DNA of 64,000 nt from Lumnitzera littorea (Eukaryota > Streptophyta > Magnoliopsida > Myrtales > Combretaceae), in the NCBI GenBank assembly GCA_024138015.1, contig JAMXBB010000001.1, positions 90,848,463-90,912,462 on the forward strand, read 5' to 3'. Under the pieces are notes generated by a model. It searched no databases, was not told where the DNA came from, and saw nothing but the letters and a program-made list of their open reading frames with translations. Positions 33,870 through 45,059 of this stretch are shown in pieces (position 1 is the stretch's first letter; every line of letters begins with the position of its first letter). A program made the position numbers and the translations under genes.

Positions 33870-36800
33870 AGAAATACAAATTTAAAACTTAACCTTTTGC
33901 ATATTTCCAATTTAAATCTTAAACGTTTCAAATGTTCTATTTGAGTCTCTAACATTTATAAAAAATTTTAAATAAGTTCTCCATTAATTTGTAGTTAACT
34001 TTTCCATTAACATGACACATAGACTTTTTGATTGGTTCATGGAAAAAGTATAAATTTAGAACTTAACCTTTTATATATTTTCTGTTTGATTTTTAAATAT
34101 TTTTAAATTTACATTTAAGTTCTTAATATTTGCAAAAGTTTTCAAACAGTTCATTTGTTAGTTTGTCATTAACTTTTTTGTTAACAACGATACGTAAAAC
34201 TTTTTTATTAGCCTACATATAATTATTAAATAATTACTATAATAAAATAATTCAAAAATTAACAAAAAAATAAAGACAACAATAGAAAATTAGGAAAATT
34301 AAAAGAAAAAAGAAAAAATATAAAGAAATTTAAAATCAAAAAACAAAGATATATATATGTCACATCTTAGCATAACATAGAATGCACCATCACATAGGAA
34401 TACTTGTTGAAAACTTAACTTAATATGCTCATTCATTAAAAGACACCATCATTTACATAATAAAAGGGTTTCTACATTAGAGTTCAGTTAGATATTCTAT
34501 TACAACTTATGTGTACTACATAATATTTACATCAAAACATGAATTGGTTTTTTGCTTTATCATCTTCACAATAATAGGATTCTTAACTTAGTACAAGCTC
34601 TATACAAAAGTCGCTAACTCCGACTTATGCTTTTAGTATATATATCTCCCCTTAGTATTGGGCTCTTTACAATATTATTAACTTGAGAATAAAACATTTT
34701 GCCCCCTCAGCTACTAAAGTTGAGTGAGAGTAGATAACAAGCAATATTATATAGACAATATAACAGACAATATTGCATATCACAATTGAAACATTTCAAT
34801 TATAACCCGCAGGTTCAACTTCACATATGCATTTGCCCAACCGGGCATTTACTGCTAGCAATGCAACATGTTATGCTCATGCACTTGGTATGCATCGGTA
34901 CTAATATCTTATACCTTCCAATTTTCATTCAGTTAGTCGACATAACCGAGTATCTAGATACAACGTCTAAAAACCTAGGGCAACAAGGAGCTACATAGGA
35001 GTAGGACTCCCACCAAATTAGAATACACACTATAGTATACCATTTTCAAAAAGGGTAATAAGGAGCAACTTAGGAGTAAGACCCCCAACTTTGTTTTACA
35101 AAATTAAACTATACACTATATTTCATCAAATCAAAGTGGTAACATTGCCAAATTAGACCATACACTATAGTCTACCAAATTTGACTATCAAAATAGTTAT
35201 AATATTCGAGCAATGCAATCTATATGCTTCCAAAAACTGAGTTGATAAAGTCATATTCATTCCATGATCACTTGGAAGCCTCATTTTGAAATTTTTGATC
35301 CGTAGGTTCCTTTTTGTACTGTGCCATGCCATGTAATAGCAACTCAAGAACATCAATCAGCACAATCAATTTTTAAGTTTTATTTAACCTAGTGATCTAA
35401 TTCTAGTTTTTGAACTCTCCCTAGTGGAATTTAGTATCTTACTTAGGGTTCACTTTAGTGAACACCCAGAAGATTGAGTCAACAATCACTCAACTTCCCT
35501 AGTTAGCATAATCATTTGTAAACACAGTTCACCACCCAACGTATCAATTAAAGTACAGTTACTGTCATTCATAATCACCATATTAGCATTCACCATTGTA
35601 GTATATTAGTTCATCTAAGATATACTTATATTCAATCAACACAATATCAAATAGCACATAGTGTTATGAGTAGCAATATATTTACTCTAAGTATGGGTTA
35701 GATCTACTTACTTAGGCTTAGTAATAATGCAATATCCTATATTTCATGACATGGTCCTGCCTTACTTATTATACCTATGAAAACATAACACAGTCTTTAA
35801 ATTAAGTATGGGTTGAACCCAAACTGTTATAAGCTTTTATTTCCACATTTTTAAAGTTGATTTGACCGTATCTTACTTATTTCTTATTCGATTTTAGTAA
35901 ACTTTATGTTGTCACGATTGTTATTATAATTATTATTAAGATATCTTAAGACTTAAGTTTATCAATATTATCAAGGTCCAAAATACCCTATTCTCATTAC
36001 GACTCAACCATATGTTATCCTAACTCTGTAATTGACTAGAATAAGCTTTAGTATTAAACTAAAAACCTTAAAAATCACACTTTTCAAACTTGTCCAATAA
36101 CTCTTAATATACCCCAAAGTGTTCATTTTACGTGAATTTGACAAGTATCTAATTAGTACTAATTACTATATTACATATTAAGCCAATATATAGGCTTATA
36201 TTAGGAAAATATGTAACAAATAGTATACAAGCCTAATTAATTTTATGAAAAATCCAATGGACTCACAAAATTATGTAATTTAATTATTGATCATGAATTA
36301 TATTAAACTGGCTATTATATACTTTTATGAAAATAATGGTTTTAACTTGAAATTAGTAAAAATCGAACAAATAAGTGAATTTAATTACAAGATAAAAATA
36401 AAGTGTTCCAAACATCATCATAAGCTTCTAAGAATCATAATACATAAGGCTTATACTTTGATTTTATTAAAAACTAACTAATTCAATAAAACGGCGAAAT
36501 CGCCAGTTTTATCCAAAATAATTACAATAAATAGTAAACATGATTATTTTAAAAAATTCTTGTTACTACAATTAAATATATATATTTAGTATGTTACGTA
36601 CAAATTTTTAACTTGAAAGAACATTATTTAATATTTTTAAAATTTAATTCAATTTTTGTCCAAATATAGTCATTTCTTAAGGACCTTATATTTTCAATAA
36701 TTATTTATCAAAAATAAAATTACTACATTAATCTACACATAAAATAACTTTAGAAAACCAATTTCATAATTAAATAACATCATTTGCAATTTTTACAAAA

Positions 36801-38626
36801 TTTACAAAGTTTCAATTGAAAATTTAGTTCGCCTAAACCGGCTGCCTCTAACCACATAACCTTATTGGAACACCTTCTTTGGTGATGCTTCCTTTGACCC
36901 CAAGTAGCCACCACAATTGGACACCAACAACCTATTGAACCGATTTGATCAGATTCCTTGCTTTGTTTTTGCTCTAATTTTCTTTTCTTTTTTTTTCTAA
37001 TTTTTTTCGAAATTTTCTTAAGTGATTTTCTATTTTTTTTTTAAACTTCCAAAATGTTGTTTTTGAAGTGTACATGCCCTATTTATAATTTTCAAATGGA
37101 TTAGGATTAATAAAAATTGGACATGTGGCTTACACATATTATTTTCTTGATTTTTCAAAGCATGAGATGTTAATTTCTTATTTCTTACCTTTTGACTCAT
37201 CAATTATAATTCATCTTAAGCTACCACATCATGAGATGACTCATTCTTTCATTTTTTATATTAATTTACCTTATTTTAATAGTAATTTCTTATTATATAT
37301 GTGTATTTAATACAAATAATGCATATTTTATGTATATTACATATAATTCAACTTTATTTATTATTTTTATAAGTTAAATAACTTATCTCTAATACCTTAT
37401 TATATCTAAAAATTCAAATTTCACATTTTCGATAATTATCAGTTTTATCGATAAATTGACGTTTTTCTTAAATTAATATTTTTATATAGCTTATTTTGAG
37501 AAATTGACTTTACTTGAATTATTTTATCTAACTTTTCTAATTTTACTGTGAAGTTTGAAATAAAATTAATAACTTAGTCCAACGCCCTAAATTTAGGAGC
37601 TCAGATTTTAAGGTTATTAAACTAGCTCGAAATCTTGAGGTATTACAACATATGTATAATAAATATATATACATGTATATTTGTTATAATTTCAATAAAA
37701 TAATTTTTTTTAAATTTAGAAAATAAAAGAAAAAAGATGAAAAAAAATTGTTCTAACAATCGCAATTGGGGAGGTTAAGAGTGGCAGTAGGGTAGGGAAA
37801 GGTAGTTGGAATGGCCGAAAGAAACTGATGGGTCATAACCTACTACTAAAGTAGGTGGTCACCTATCCAAACCCAATTGAGTTTCAATTCAAATACTTAA
37901 TTATGAGTATCTATCTACCTTAATTGGAAACTCAATTAGATTTCATTCTTTTTGTTTTTTGTTTTGTGTTTTTTCAAACACATGACTAGCGATGAATTGA
38001 TTCAATCCACTTTATTATGTTTGAGGCTAAAGAGTAGCCAAAACGAATTTTTTTTTTAGCTTTTTTCTTTATTTTTTTATTTTATTGAAATTATTATAAA
38101 TATACATGTATATACCTTTATTACATTATATATATGTGTATATCTTAGTTATTTGATTTCGCATTTCTTTATTTTTTTCTTCTTTTTGAACTTTCATAAT
38201 TTTTTATTATTGTCTTTATTATTTTGTTAATTTTTTAATTATTTTATTATAGTAAAAATTTAATAAAAATATGTGGACTAATAAAAAAGTGTCAAATATC
38301 ATTATTAAGGAAAAAGTTAGCAACAATCTAACAAAGAACTTATTTGAAAATTTTTATAAACGTTAACGACTCAAATAAAAATTTTGTAATATTTAGGATT
38401 CAAACAAAAAATGTACAAGAGTTTGAGTTCTATATTTGTACTTTCTTCCTAAGCCAATTAGAAAATGCCAAGTGTCATATTAATGAAAAAGTTAACGATA
38501 AACTAAGGAAGCGCTTACTTAAAAACTTTTACAAACATTGATGACTCAAATAGAAAATTTGAAACATTTAAGACTCAAATAAAAAGGTTACAAAATGTTG
38601 AATCCTAAATTAATACTTCCCCCTTC
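33870..38626. mobile_element. MULE-like element with inverted repeats of about 590 bp, carrying a nested solo LTR
   Basis: The left arm (33870-34357, resuming at 37648-37750) matches the reverse complement of the right arm (38045-38626) along its length. Examples are TTTTTTATTAGNCNACATAT, ACTATAATAAAATAATT and ATACATGTATATTT. Each arm contains two diverged copies of a unit of about 190 bp starting AATTTAGAACT. Flanking 9-bp repeats differ at one base: ATAAATTGA (33861-33869) and ATAAATTAA (38627-38635). The central loop (37751-38044) is about 300 bp and non-coding. Without the nested LTR the element would be about 1.5 kb. The left arm has lost a few G bases at its very end relative to the right arm. 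Confidence 0.8.
34358..37647 (-). mobile_element. Solo LTR of a chromovirus-type gypsy family (about 3.3 kb), inserted in the left arm of the MULE-like element
   Basis: On the minus strand it starts TGTAATACCTCAAGATTTCG and ends GCTAAGATGTGACA. The flanking 5 bp ATATA (34353-34357) and ACATA (37648-37652) agree at four of five positions. Removing it rejoins the inverted-repeat arm, whose partner at 38045-38626 is uninterrupted, which confirms both ends. A TATA-like ATTATAAATAGGG lies at about 37078-37090 on the minus strand. No internal coding region is present. Confidence 0.85.
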
Positions 38627-38635
38627 ATAAATTAA

Positions 38636-40661
38636 TAGATAAATTTTATTTAGTATATATACATAATAAGAAGGTAAAAAATTTATTCTTTTACCTTCTT
38701 ATGTAGTGTGTATCAACCATCCTTAATTATCTTTGGAAAAAAAATTTTCATTTTATTAAGTTTTTGTTGAATTATTGCAAATTAAATTATAAACAAGATC
38801 CTTTAACATATATAAAATATAATATAACTATGACAATGATCAGCTATTTTTCTATTGATAATTTTAATATCGACTTAATTAAGATAAATCTGATCCCTTC
38901 TATTATATCATGGTAGTTGTATTAGAGAATGTTCATGGAATTAGTTGAATGTGAATTCATGAAGGTGCCTAATTCCATGAATGAGGATTTTAATGGGGGC
39001 CGAGATTGTTATTTTAATAATTGTACAATAAACAAGTAAATGGTGGTTGTTGGTTAATGAATTCTTCATATTAAAAGACAAATGGTTACTTTAGAGAATT
39101 TATGGATGATGGGCAAAGACTTTTGCGTAACCTACTCTACATGATTCTATGTACATCATGCTATAAATTTGGCCATTTTTCAATTTGAGTTTATTTCCTT
39201 TGTGACGACAATATATTATTATTATTATTAAAACCCTTTGAGGTTTAAGTAACCATTAATGGTTAAAATTACTTATTTAGCCTTTATTTAATAAAAAAAA
39301 ACTAACAACAAAATAAAGTATTAAAATTATAAAAAAATGGGTAAATTTTTCTACTTACTTCTCTTTCTCTCTCCTTGTCCATTTTTCTATCTCTTTCATA
39401 CTCTCTCTCTTACTTTTCCTTTTCCCTATTCTGTTATTGATTGTGCTTCACATCTCTTTCCCTCTCTCTCTCTCTCCACTAACATTCTCACTACCATATT
39501 CCTCTCCTTACAACCTCACATCTCTTTATCTTCCTCATTTATTAATATCTTATATTAATGTTATAATATATTTGATTGTATAGTACAACTTTATTTATTT
39601 TGTACACACACAACGTGAGTGCATTATCAGCTAGTATATATATAATTCAGCTTTTTAAATCCAAAATTAACGCATTGACCACCATTCTAAAATAGTAGAT
39701 TTTTTTTTTCTCTTTCCCCGTAAATTTCATTCCTTGAATCAAATTGGAATATAAGTAAATATCATATAGAACAAATATAGTAAACTAAAAGAAATAGGGA
39801 CTCAGAGATGTAGCATGAAGATGAATATATCTTTTATGCCAATATGGAAAACATGAATTAATATTGTCAAATTCGTAATTCTACGTAAAATTACCAAAGA
39901 ATTTATGGAATCAAAATGTAGAAACTAATGGTCTATCTAGTCGTTGAATGGAATTGAGGGAATTGAATTTGAATTAATTGGAAATGGAAATAAGGGGTGA
40001 ATCGGTATTACATTGATTGGTTAAATAGAAACAAAAATGTGGAATGAACCCATAATAAGAACTAAAAGACAATATTATCCTCTTCTTCTTCTTCCTTCCT
40101 TTCTTTCTTTCTTTCATCAAAATCACCCACTAAAATCATGCTGGTATATCTTCTTTGGTCATCAGAATTACACCCACCGATCATCTCCCTTTCATCGTCT
40201 TCTCTTTCTCTTCTTTACTGTACATCACCCACTTATTAATCTCTCTCCAGCCATCAAAATCGCACCCATGCACACATTGCACATTACCAACCTATGATCT
40301 CTCTTTGACCATCAAAATTGCACCTACATATGCTTGGTGCACTACCCATGGTCATCTCTCTCTCTTGTCTTTGTCTTGCTTTGCTCTCTTTATCTCTCTA
40401 TCCATTTCTTGCTCTACTTTCTTTTTCTCTCGAAGGTAGTTTTGACGTGGTGTTGGGCGATGGTGATCATGCAATAGTAGTTGGTTGACAATGGTTACAT
40501 AGTAGTAGTAGGTTTGTAGTGAAGAAGATCAAGGGTAGGTAGGTCCTTTTTCACTTGGAAATGGGATTCTTAGCTTCTACCAAGGAATCTCGACTCCTAA
40601 TTTTTAAGAGTCAGATTCCTTGAGAATCACAATGCAGAGGAAAGTAAACATGCAAATAGGG
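38636..40661. other. Intergenic; C/T-rich stretches and a local degenerate repeat, no gene seen
   Basis: Two C/T-rich stretches (39355-39540 and 40080-40435) give long open frames of Leu, Ser and Phe without family features. In 40110-40350 a CCATCAAAATCGCACCCA unit recurs about three times (near 40118, 40250 and 40310). A hairpin of GGAATCTCGACTC and GAGTCAGATTCC lies at 40583-40619. Confidence 0.45.
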
Positions 40662-40666
40662 AGAGT

Positions 40667-40922
40667 TATTAAGATTTCAAGAAAATAGCAAGAAAAGAAG
40701 GAAGCGCAAAAGAAACATAAGAGTAGAGAGATGGAGAAGTAATGACATAAAATGAATGTGTATTGTTCTTAATTTGTTAATATAATTTTGAGTCTATTTA
40801 TAGTAGTTCGATAAGTTAAACAAGTTGTTGTTATATAATTAATTTTCTATCTAATTTGTAACTGTATATTGTTATATATCTAAACTATAATTAACAACTA
40901 TTATATAATTATATGAGTAATA
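40667..40922 (-). repeat. 3' LTR of the nested copia element (about 256 bp)
   Basis: Matches 60432-60690 through shared blocks such as AAAGAAACAT, AAAATGAATGTGTATTGTTCTTAAT and ATCTAATTTGTAA. A TATA-like ACTATAAATAGACTC lies at about 40791-40805 on the minus strand. With the similarity limits used here, the LTR would start TATTAC and end TAATA rather than TG...CA. An alternative start TGTTTAAATATTAC (40930) is not supported by the other LTR. Confidence 0.8.
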
Positions 40923-40935
40923 TTTAAACAACTAG

Positions 40936-40970
40936 TACCCCCTCCCCTACCCTACCCTACCTTACCCCCA
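40936..40970 (-). promoter_or_regulatory. Polypurine tract of the copia element
   Basis: On the minus strand this is an almost uninterrupted purine run with repeated GGGTA motifs ending GGGGAGGGGG, 13 nt upstream of the LTR start used here. This is the position at which plus-strand DNA synthesis starts in retroelements. Confidence 0.7.
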
Positions 40971-41059
40971 AACAATACCAAACCTTTTAAGTTGGAGCAT
41001 ATAAATTATATATGCCATGGTTAATAATAGAGTCTCTAAATGAAGAAACAGTCAATACT

Positions 41060-43005
41060 TTTGTGAAACAATCTGCAAGCTGTTGTGAAGATTTAATTGG
41101 GAATAATGTAACAACTCTGACTTTCATATCTTCCTGTATAATGTGACAATCAAATCTCTATATGGTAGGTAAATTGATGAAAGATTATATTGTTAGCAAG
41201 TTAAATTATTAATTTATTATCATAAAATAGTAATGTAAGACTATCATGTTTGATATTACATTATTAGAATAGATAAAATAACCATTGTATTTCACATACA
41301 TTTGTAGCCAAAGCATAGTACTCAGCTCAAATGATGATCTTGAGACAATTGATTGCTTCTTCGACTACCAAGAAATCAATGAGTCTCTAAGAAATATGCA
41401 ATAGCCAATAAAGGATCTTTTAGTATCAATACATAAAGCCCAATTAGAATCACTAAATTATTTGAAATTTAAAGAGAAATTGGCAGAAAAAATGATAATT
41501 GTCTAAGGGAAGATTTAAGATACCAAAGGACACAATGTTTCATTGACAAATGTGCCTTAGTTAGATAATCTAGAAATTGAGAAAGTTGTTGCACTGTAAA
41601 CGTTATGTCAAGATGCCTGCATGTAAGATATAGCAATCTTCCACTCAATTTCCTATAGTTAGTAGAATCTAATAGCAATGGAGTCACATCTTCTTTTGTT
41701 AGCTTTTGATAATGCAATATTGGCATTGGAGCTAATTTTGATTCTAAAAACCTAATATCCTTTAACAAGTCTAAGCAATACTTTTTCTAACATAAGTTAA
41801 TACCTTCCTTGTTTTTTGCTACTACTAATCCAAAGAAGGACTTTGATTTTCCTAAGTCTTTGATTTGAAATGTATTGTACGAATATTCCTTTGTTGCACG
41901 AACATTGTCCATTGAAGTGCTTATAATAATGATATCATTAATGTAAACTACTAATACAGTAAAAATCATGCTATTAATTTTCAAGAATAAGCTATGATCA
42001 CTAGTGGATGGATGAAACCCGTAGTATAGTAAAGCTATAGTGAGCTTTGCATGCCATTGTCTACTTGTTTGTTTAAGACCATATAAGGATTTGACTAAGC
42101 GACATACTTTAGCCTTATCTTTAGTTTCAAATCCTTTGAGCAAAGACATATAAACTCTTTCTATCAAATCTCCATGAAGAAACACATTGTTGATATCTAG
42201 TTGATGTAAAAACCAATTTTGTGAAGCTATATGAGCAAGTAGCATTCTAACAGTGGTTAACTTTGCTACAGGATGAAATGTATCGAGATCAACTCCAAAT
42301 TGTTAAGTATAACCTTTCATAACTAGTTTTGCTTTATATCACTCTATACTATCATCAATTTTATATTTTATTTTATATACTTGCTTACAACAAGTAGGTT
42401 GTTTATTAGGTGGTAAGTCCACTGGTTCTTAAGTATAATTGTTTTCTAATGCTAGAATCTCAACTACCATAACAACCTTCCATTCGTTATATTAGATGTT
42501 ATGGGATTTTGGTTCTTGATATTGATCAATAGCAAATGTGAATGCAAAATATCCAAGAGTAAGTTAAGAATATGTGAAAATAGAGGAAATATTATGTAGA
42601 CTACTACATTTATTATTAGAACAAATATAATCTTGGAGATAAGTTAGAGGTTTAAAATCATGAAGAGATTGCCTTGGTTGTGAAAATAAATCATAATCTG
42701 AACTATGTTGCTATTGAGATATCGATGAATTATGTGATCGGGATGCAGATGATGATGGAACAAATTGTGACAAAGAAGAGTAATCAAGTTTTCTGATAAG
42801 GAAATGTTGGATACATAAAAACATCTTCATCATCTAAAGGCATATTCTTACCAAGATATGGAAAAGCACTTCATAGAATAATATATCCTTGATACAAATA
42901 CTTGTCGATGATCAATATTAAGTAATTCATACCCTTTAACTTTGGGAACAAATCCTAAAAACACACATCAAACAACTCTTAAATTAAGTTTGTTCTTTTT
43001 TCTTA
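41060..43005 (-). pseudogene. Copia pol, C-terminal half: integrase end, reverse transcriptase, RNase H (decayed)
   Basis: On the minus strand the order is as follows. CVFLGFVPKVKGYE, the integrase C-terminal GKx-type block, is at about 42965-42920. The RT start has YKAKLVMKGYT and FGVDLDTFHPVAKLTTVRMLLAHIA at about 42340-42230. LHQLDINNVFLHGDL is next, with the Asp that opens the RT core. KSLYGLKQTSRQWHAKL and the catalytic VVYINDIIII block follow; the usual YVDD is changed to YIND, so the first catalytic Asp of the pair is lost. LSGRLLYLTCRHLDITFTVQQLSQF comes near 41640. A SRSS-EAEYYA-like RNase H block lies at about 41350-41310. Stops and frameshifts occur between the pieces, so it is not functional. 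Confidence 0.88.
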
Positions 43006-43184
43006 TGTAATATCCCAGGCTAAAAGTAGTGAATATGCAAGCTAACAAATACTAACAGGTTTATTTCAACTAATTAGCTCAAAAGTATTAAGCTTATGTT
43101 GATAAGGTATTTACAAGCATGGCATTATAAATTAGTATCACAACCTCCCATAATTCATATGGGACACTAAACCATGAGGTCTCA
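43006..43184 (-). repeat. TRIM 3' terminal repeat (179 bp)
   Basis: Direct partner of 43419-43597 with many substitutions but equal length. It begins TGTAATATCCCAGGCTAAAA on the plus strand. Confidence 0.85.
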
Positions 43185-43418
43185 TAATCTCTCTCACTTA
43201 AATACGTGACATCTTCATTATGAGACCTTACAAGTGAGCATAAATCTTCCTCCTTTTTAGGTGTATGATTCAAGCAATCCAATACCTATAGATTATTCTG
43301 GAAGCACGCAATGAGTCACACCGTGGTGACACTCTCCATCTTCCTTGGACCTCTTCTCTAAATTGGAGCTAGACTTGAATCATCCACCTATTAGCAAGGA
43401 GTTTACTCTGATATCATT

Positions 43419-43597
43419 TGTAATACCCTAGGTTAAAAATAGTGAATAGTCAAGTTAACAAATACTAATAGATCCATTTCAACCACTTAGTCTAAAAGTT
43501 TTAAGTTTGTGTTAACAAGGTATTCATAATCATGACTTTATAAACTAATGTTACAACCTTCTACAATTCATGTGAGATACTTAACCATGAGATCTCA
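43419..43597 (-). repeat. TRIM 5' terminal repeat (179 bp)
   Basis: Direct partner of 43006-43184. It begins TGTAATACCCTAGGTTAAAA on the plus strand, next to the primer-binding site. Confidence 0.85.
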
Positions 43598-44059
43598 CAT
43601 CATGTCATGAGTTGAGGCACAACATAAACATACAAATTCTTTTAAATGATCATATGAGGGCATTGTTTTAAAAAAAATTTGATACAGTGTTGCATTGCCT
43701 AAAAACATTAAAAGAGTTCTATTAATCAAATAAGTTGCATGTAAAACACATTACCCTAAAATTTAAAAGGCAACTTTGATTGTAATCATAACGCTTTTGC
43801 TGCTTGTAATACATGTTGATGTTTTTTCTCAAACACAATATTTTGTTGGAGAGTTTTTATGTAAAACTTCTAATATATGATCCCTTTAGAAGCCAAAAAA
43901 AAAAAAAAAATTAAGTATGTTAAACTCCTACACATTATCTATCCTTATGTACTTAATTGTAACTCCAAATTGCATTCCTACAAAGTTAACAAAATTTTGT
44001 AAGAAGACTTGTTTCAAATTTGAATCTCATCAAATATATCCTTGTTGCTCAGCTATAGT
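43598..44059 (-). pseudogene. Copia integrase core fragment between the TRIM and the hAT insertion
   Basis: The minus strand gives successive integrase blocks with frame shifts. IYLMRFKFETSLLTKF follows directly on the hAT target copy. QFGVTIKYIRIDN has the second catalytic Asp in the IRxDN block. ASKGII, then QQN-VFEKKHQHVLQAAKAL with the catalytic Glu of the ExKHQH block, and LINRTP and a PSYDHLKEFVCLC end come next. The upstream part of the same domain is at 55354-55620, on the far side of the hAT element. Confidence 0.85.
44052..44059 (+). repeat. 8-bp target site duplication of the hAT element, left copy (right copy 55354-55361)
   Basis: GCTATAGT occurs exactly at both positions, directly outside the inverted CATGGTT ends. 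Removing the element and one copy rejoins the copia integrase frame (VVDDYS followed by YLM-RFK), which independently confirms the boundary. Confidence 0.9.
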
Positions 44060-44203
44060 CATGGTTGTTAAACTCGTGATTGTACTCGTATGTTTCTATG
44101 GGGTTTGTGAGCGTTTACCTAAACATTTACTTAGAAAAATCATTTTGGTGTAAACTTACGGTAGACTTGCAACTTTACGTGCCAAAATTGCTAGAATCAT
44201 ACA

Positions 44204-45048
44204 TGTTGTGGATCATGACCAAGAATAAACAAAGCTGATCGCTGACTAGCTTCAACTTGTTGAAAGCTTGAAAAGGAAATGGTAGAGAATGTGCGAAAGG
44301 ATAAACATGAATGAAAAGTAAGCAAAAAACCCACAAATAGCTTCATTGGATATATCGCAATAATTGAACTTTTAAGGACTCATTGTACAACTTGATATGA
44401 TACATAAGATGGTCTAATGAGGTTACTCGTTATCTAGCCTTACTTAAGGGTTAAGAGAAGAGTGAAATGAATATAACTAGAGTTGTGTTTACGAGAGACA
44501 AAATGTCAAATGTATTAATGTTCAATCTTCCTTTCAGTTATAGGCACATAGGGTATTTATACCCGAGAATTTAGGACAATATGCCTATAAAGGAAAAGAC
44601 AAAAAGAGTATTACCCCAACGAAGTAATGTACAAGAATACAAAAGAGTAAAAATAAATATTCAAGAAAAGTAATAATTGATGCGGTAGATTCTACACGTA
44701 AATCTATACACATGGCAACAATACATTGGCAAGGCCATTAGAGGATGCAAACAAAAGTGTATAGTTAGGTTACTTGTCCAAGTAAGGGTGGCTAAGGATC
44801 AATCTCTCTCTCTCTCTCTCTATAAGGGAGCTGTCGAGTCATTGGTCGACTTAGGTGCAAGTGAATAATCTACAACTCGACACACTTTAGAGAGATGTGC
44901 AGTCATTTGGTTTATCCTATAAAGTGACTTGGTGAAGAAGTATTCAGCTTCGATAGGAGTAGGCTGGAGTAAAAAAATTCATCTTGCTAGGTCTTCCAAT
45001 CCTCGGGCTTGGTTGCAGTTTAAAGGCCTAGTAGCCTAATTCTTATCA
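44204..45048 (-). repeat. 3' LTR of the nested gypsy element (845 bp)
   Basis: Aligns over its whole length with 49671-50524 and includes a (TC)n run at 44804-44822. On the minus strand it opens TGATAAGAATTAGG and ends CCACAACA, with the purine tract ACCTGAAGGGAG (45049-45060) immediately upstream. Confidence 0.92.
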
Positions 45049-45059
45049 CTCCCTTCAGG

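Larger units (their letters stand above)
43006..43597 (-). mobile_element. TRIM (terminal-repeat retrotransposon in miniature), 592 bp, inserted in the copia integrase
   Basis: Two direct repeats of exactly 179 bp (43006-43184 and 43419-43597) frame a 234-bp non-coding core. On the minus strand each repeat starts TGAGA and ends ATTACA. The core begins with a primer-binding site TGATATCAGAGTAAAC (43401-43416), close to the tRNA-Met complement, and ends with a purine tract GTGAGAGAGATTA (43185-43197) just before the second repeat. Both flanks are copia integrase sequence. No 5-bp target duplication is evident (TCTTA against CATCA). Confidence 0.88.

Noticed and set aside
39337..40439. Several Ser/Leu/Phe-rich frames
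   Set aside because: They arise from C/T-rich tracts and a degenerate local repeat, with no conserved motif.
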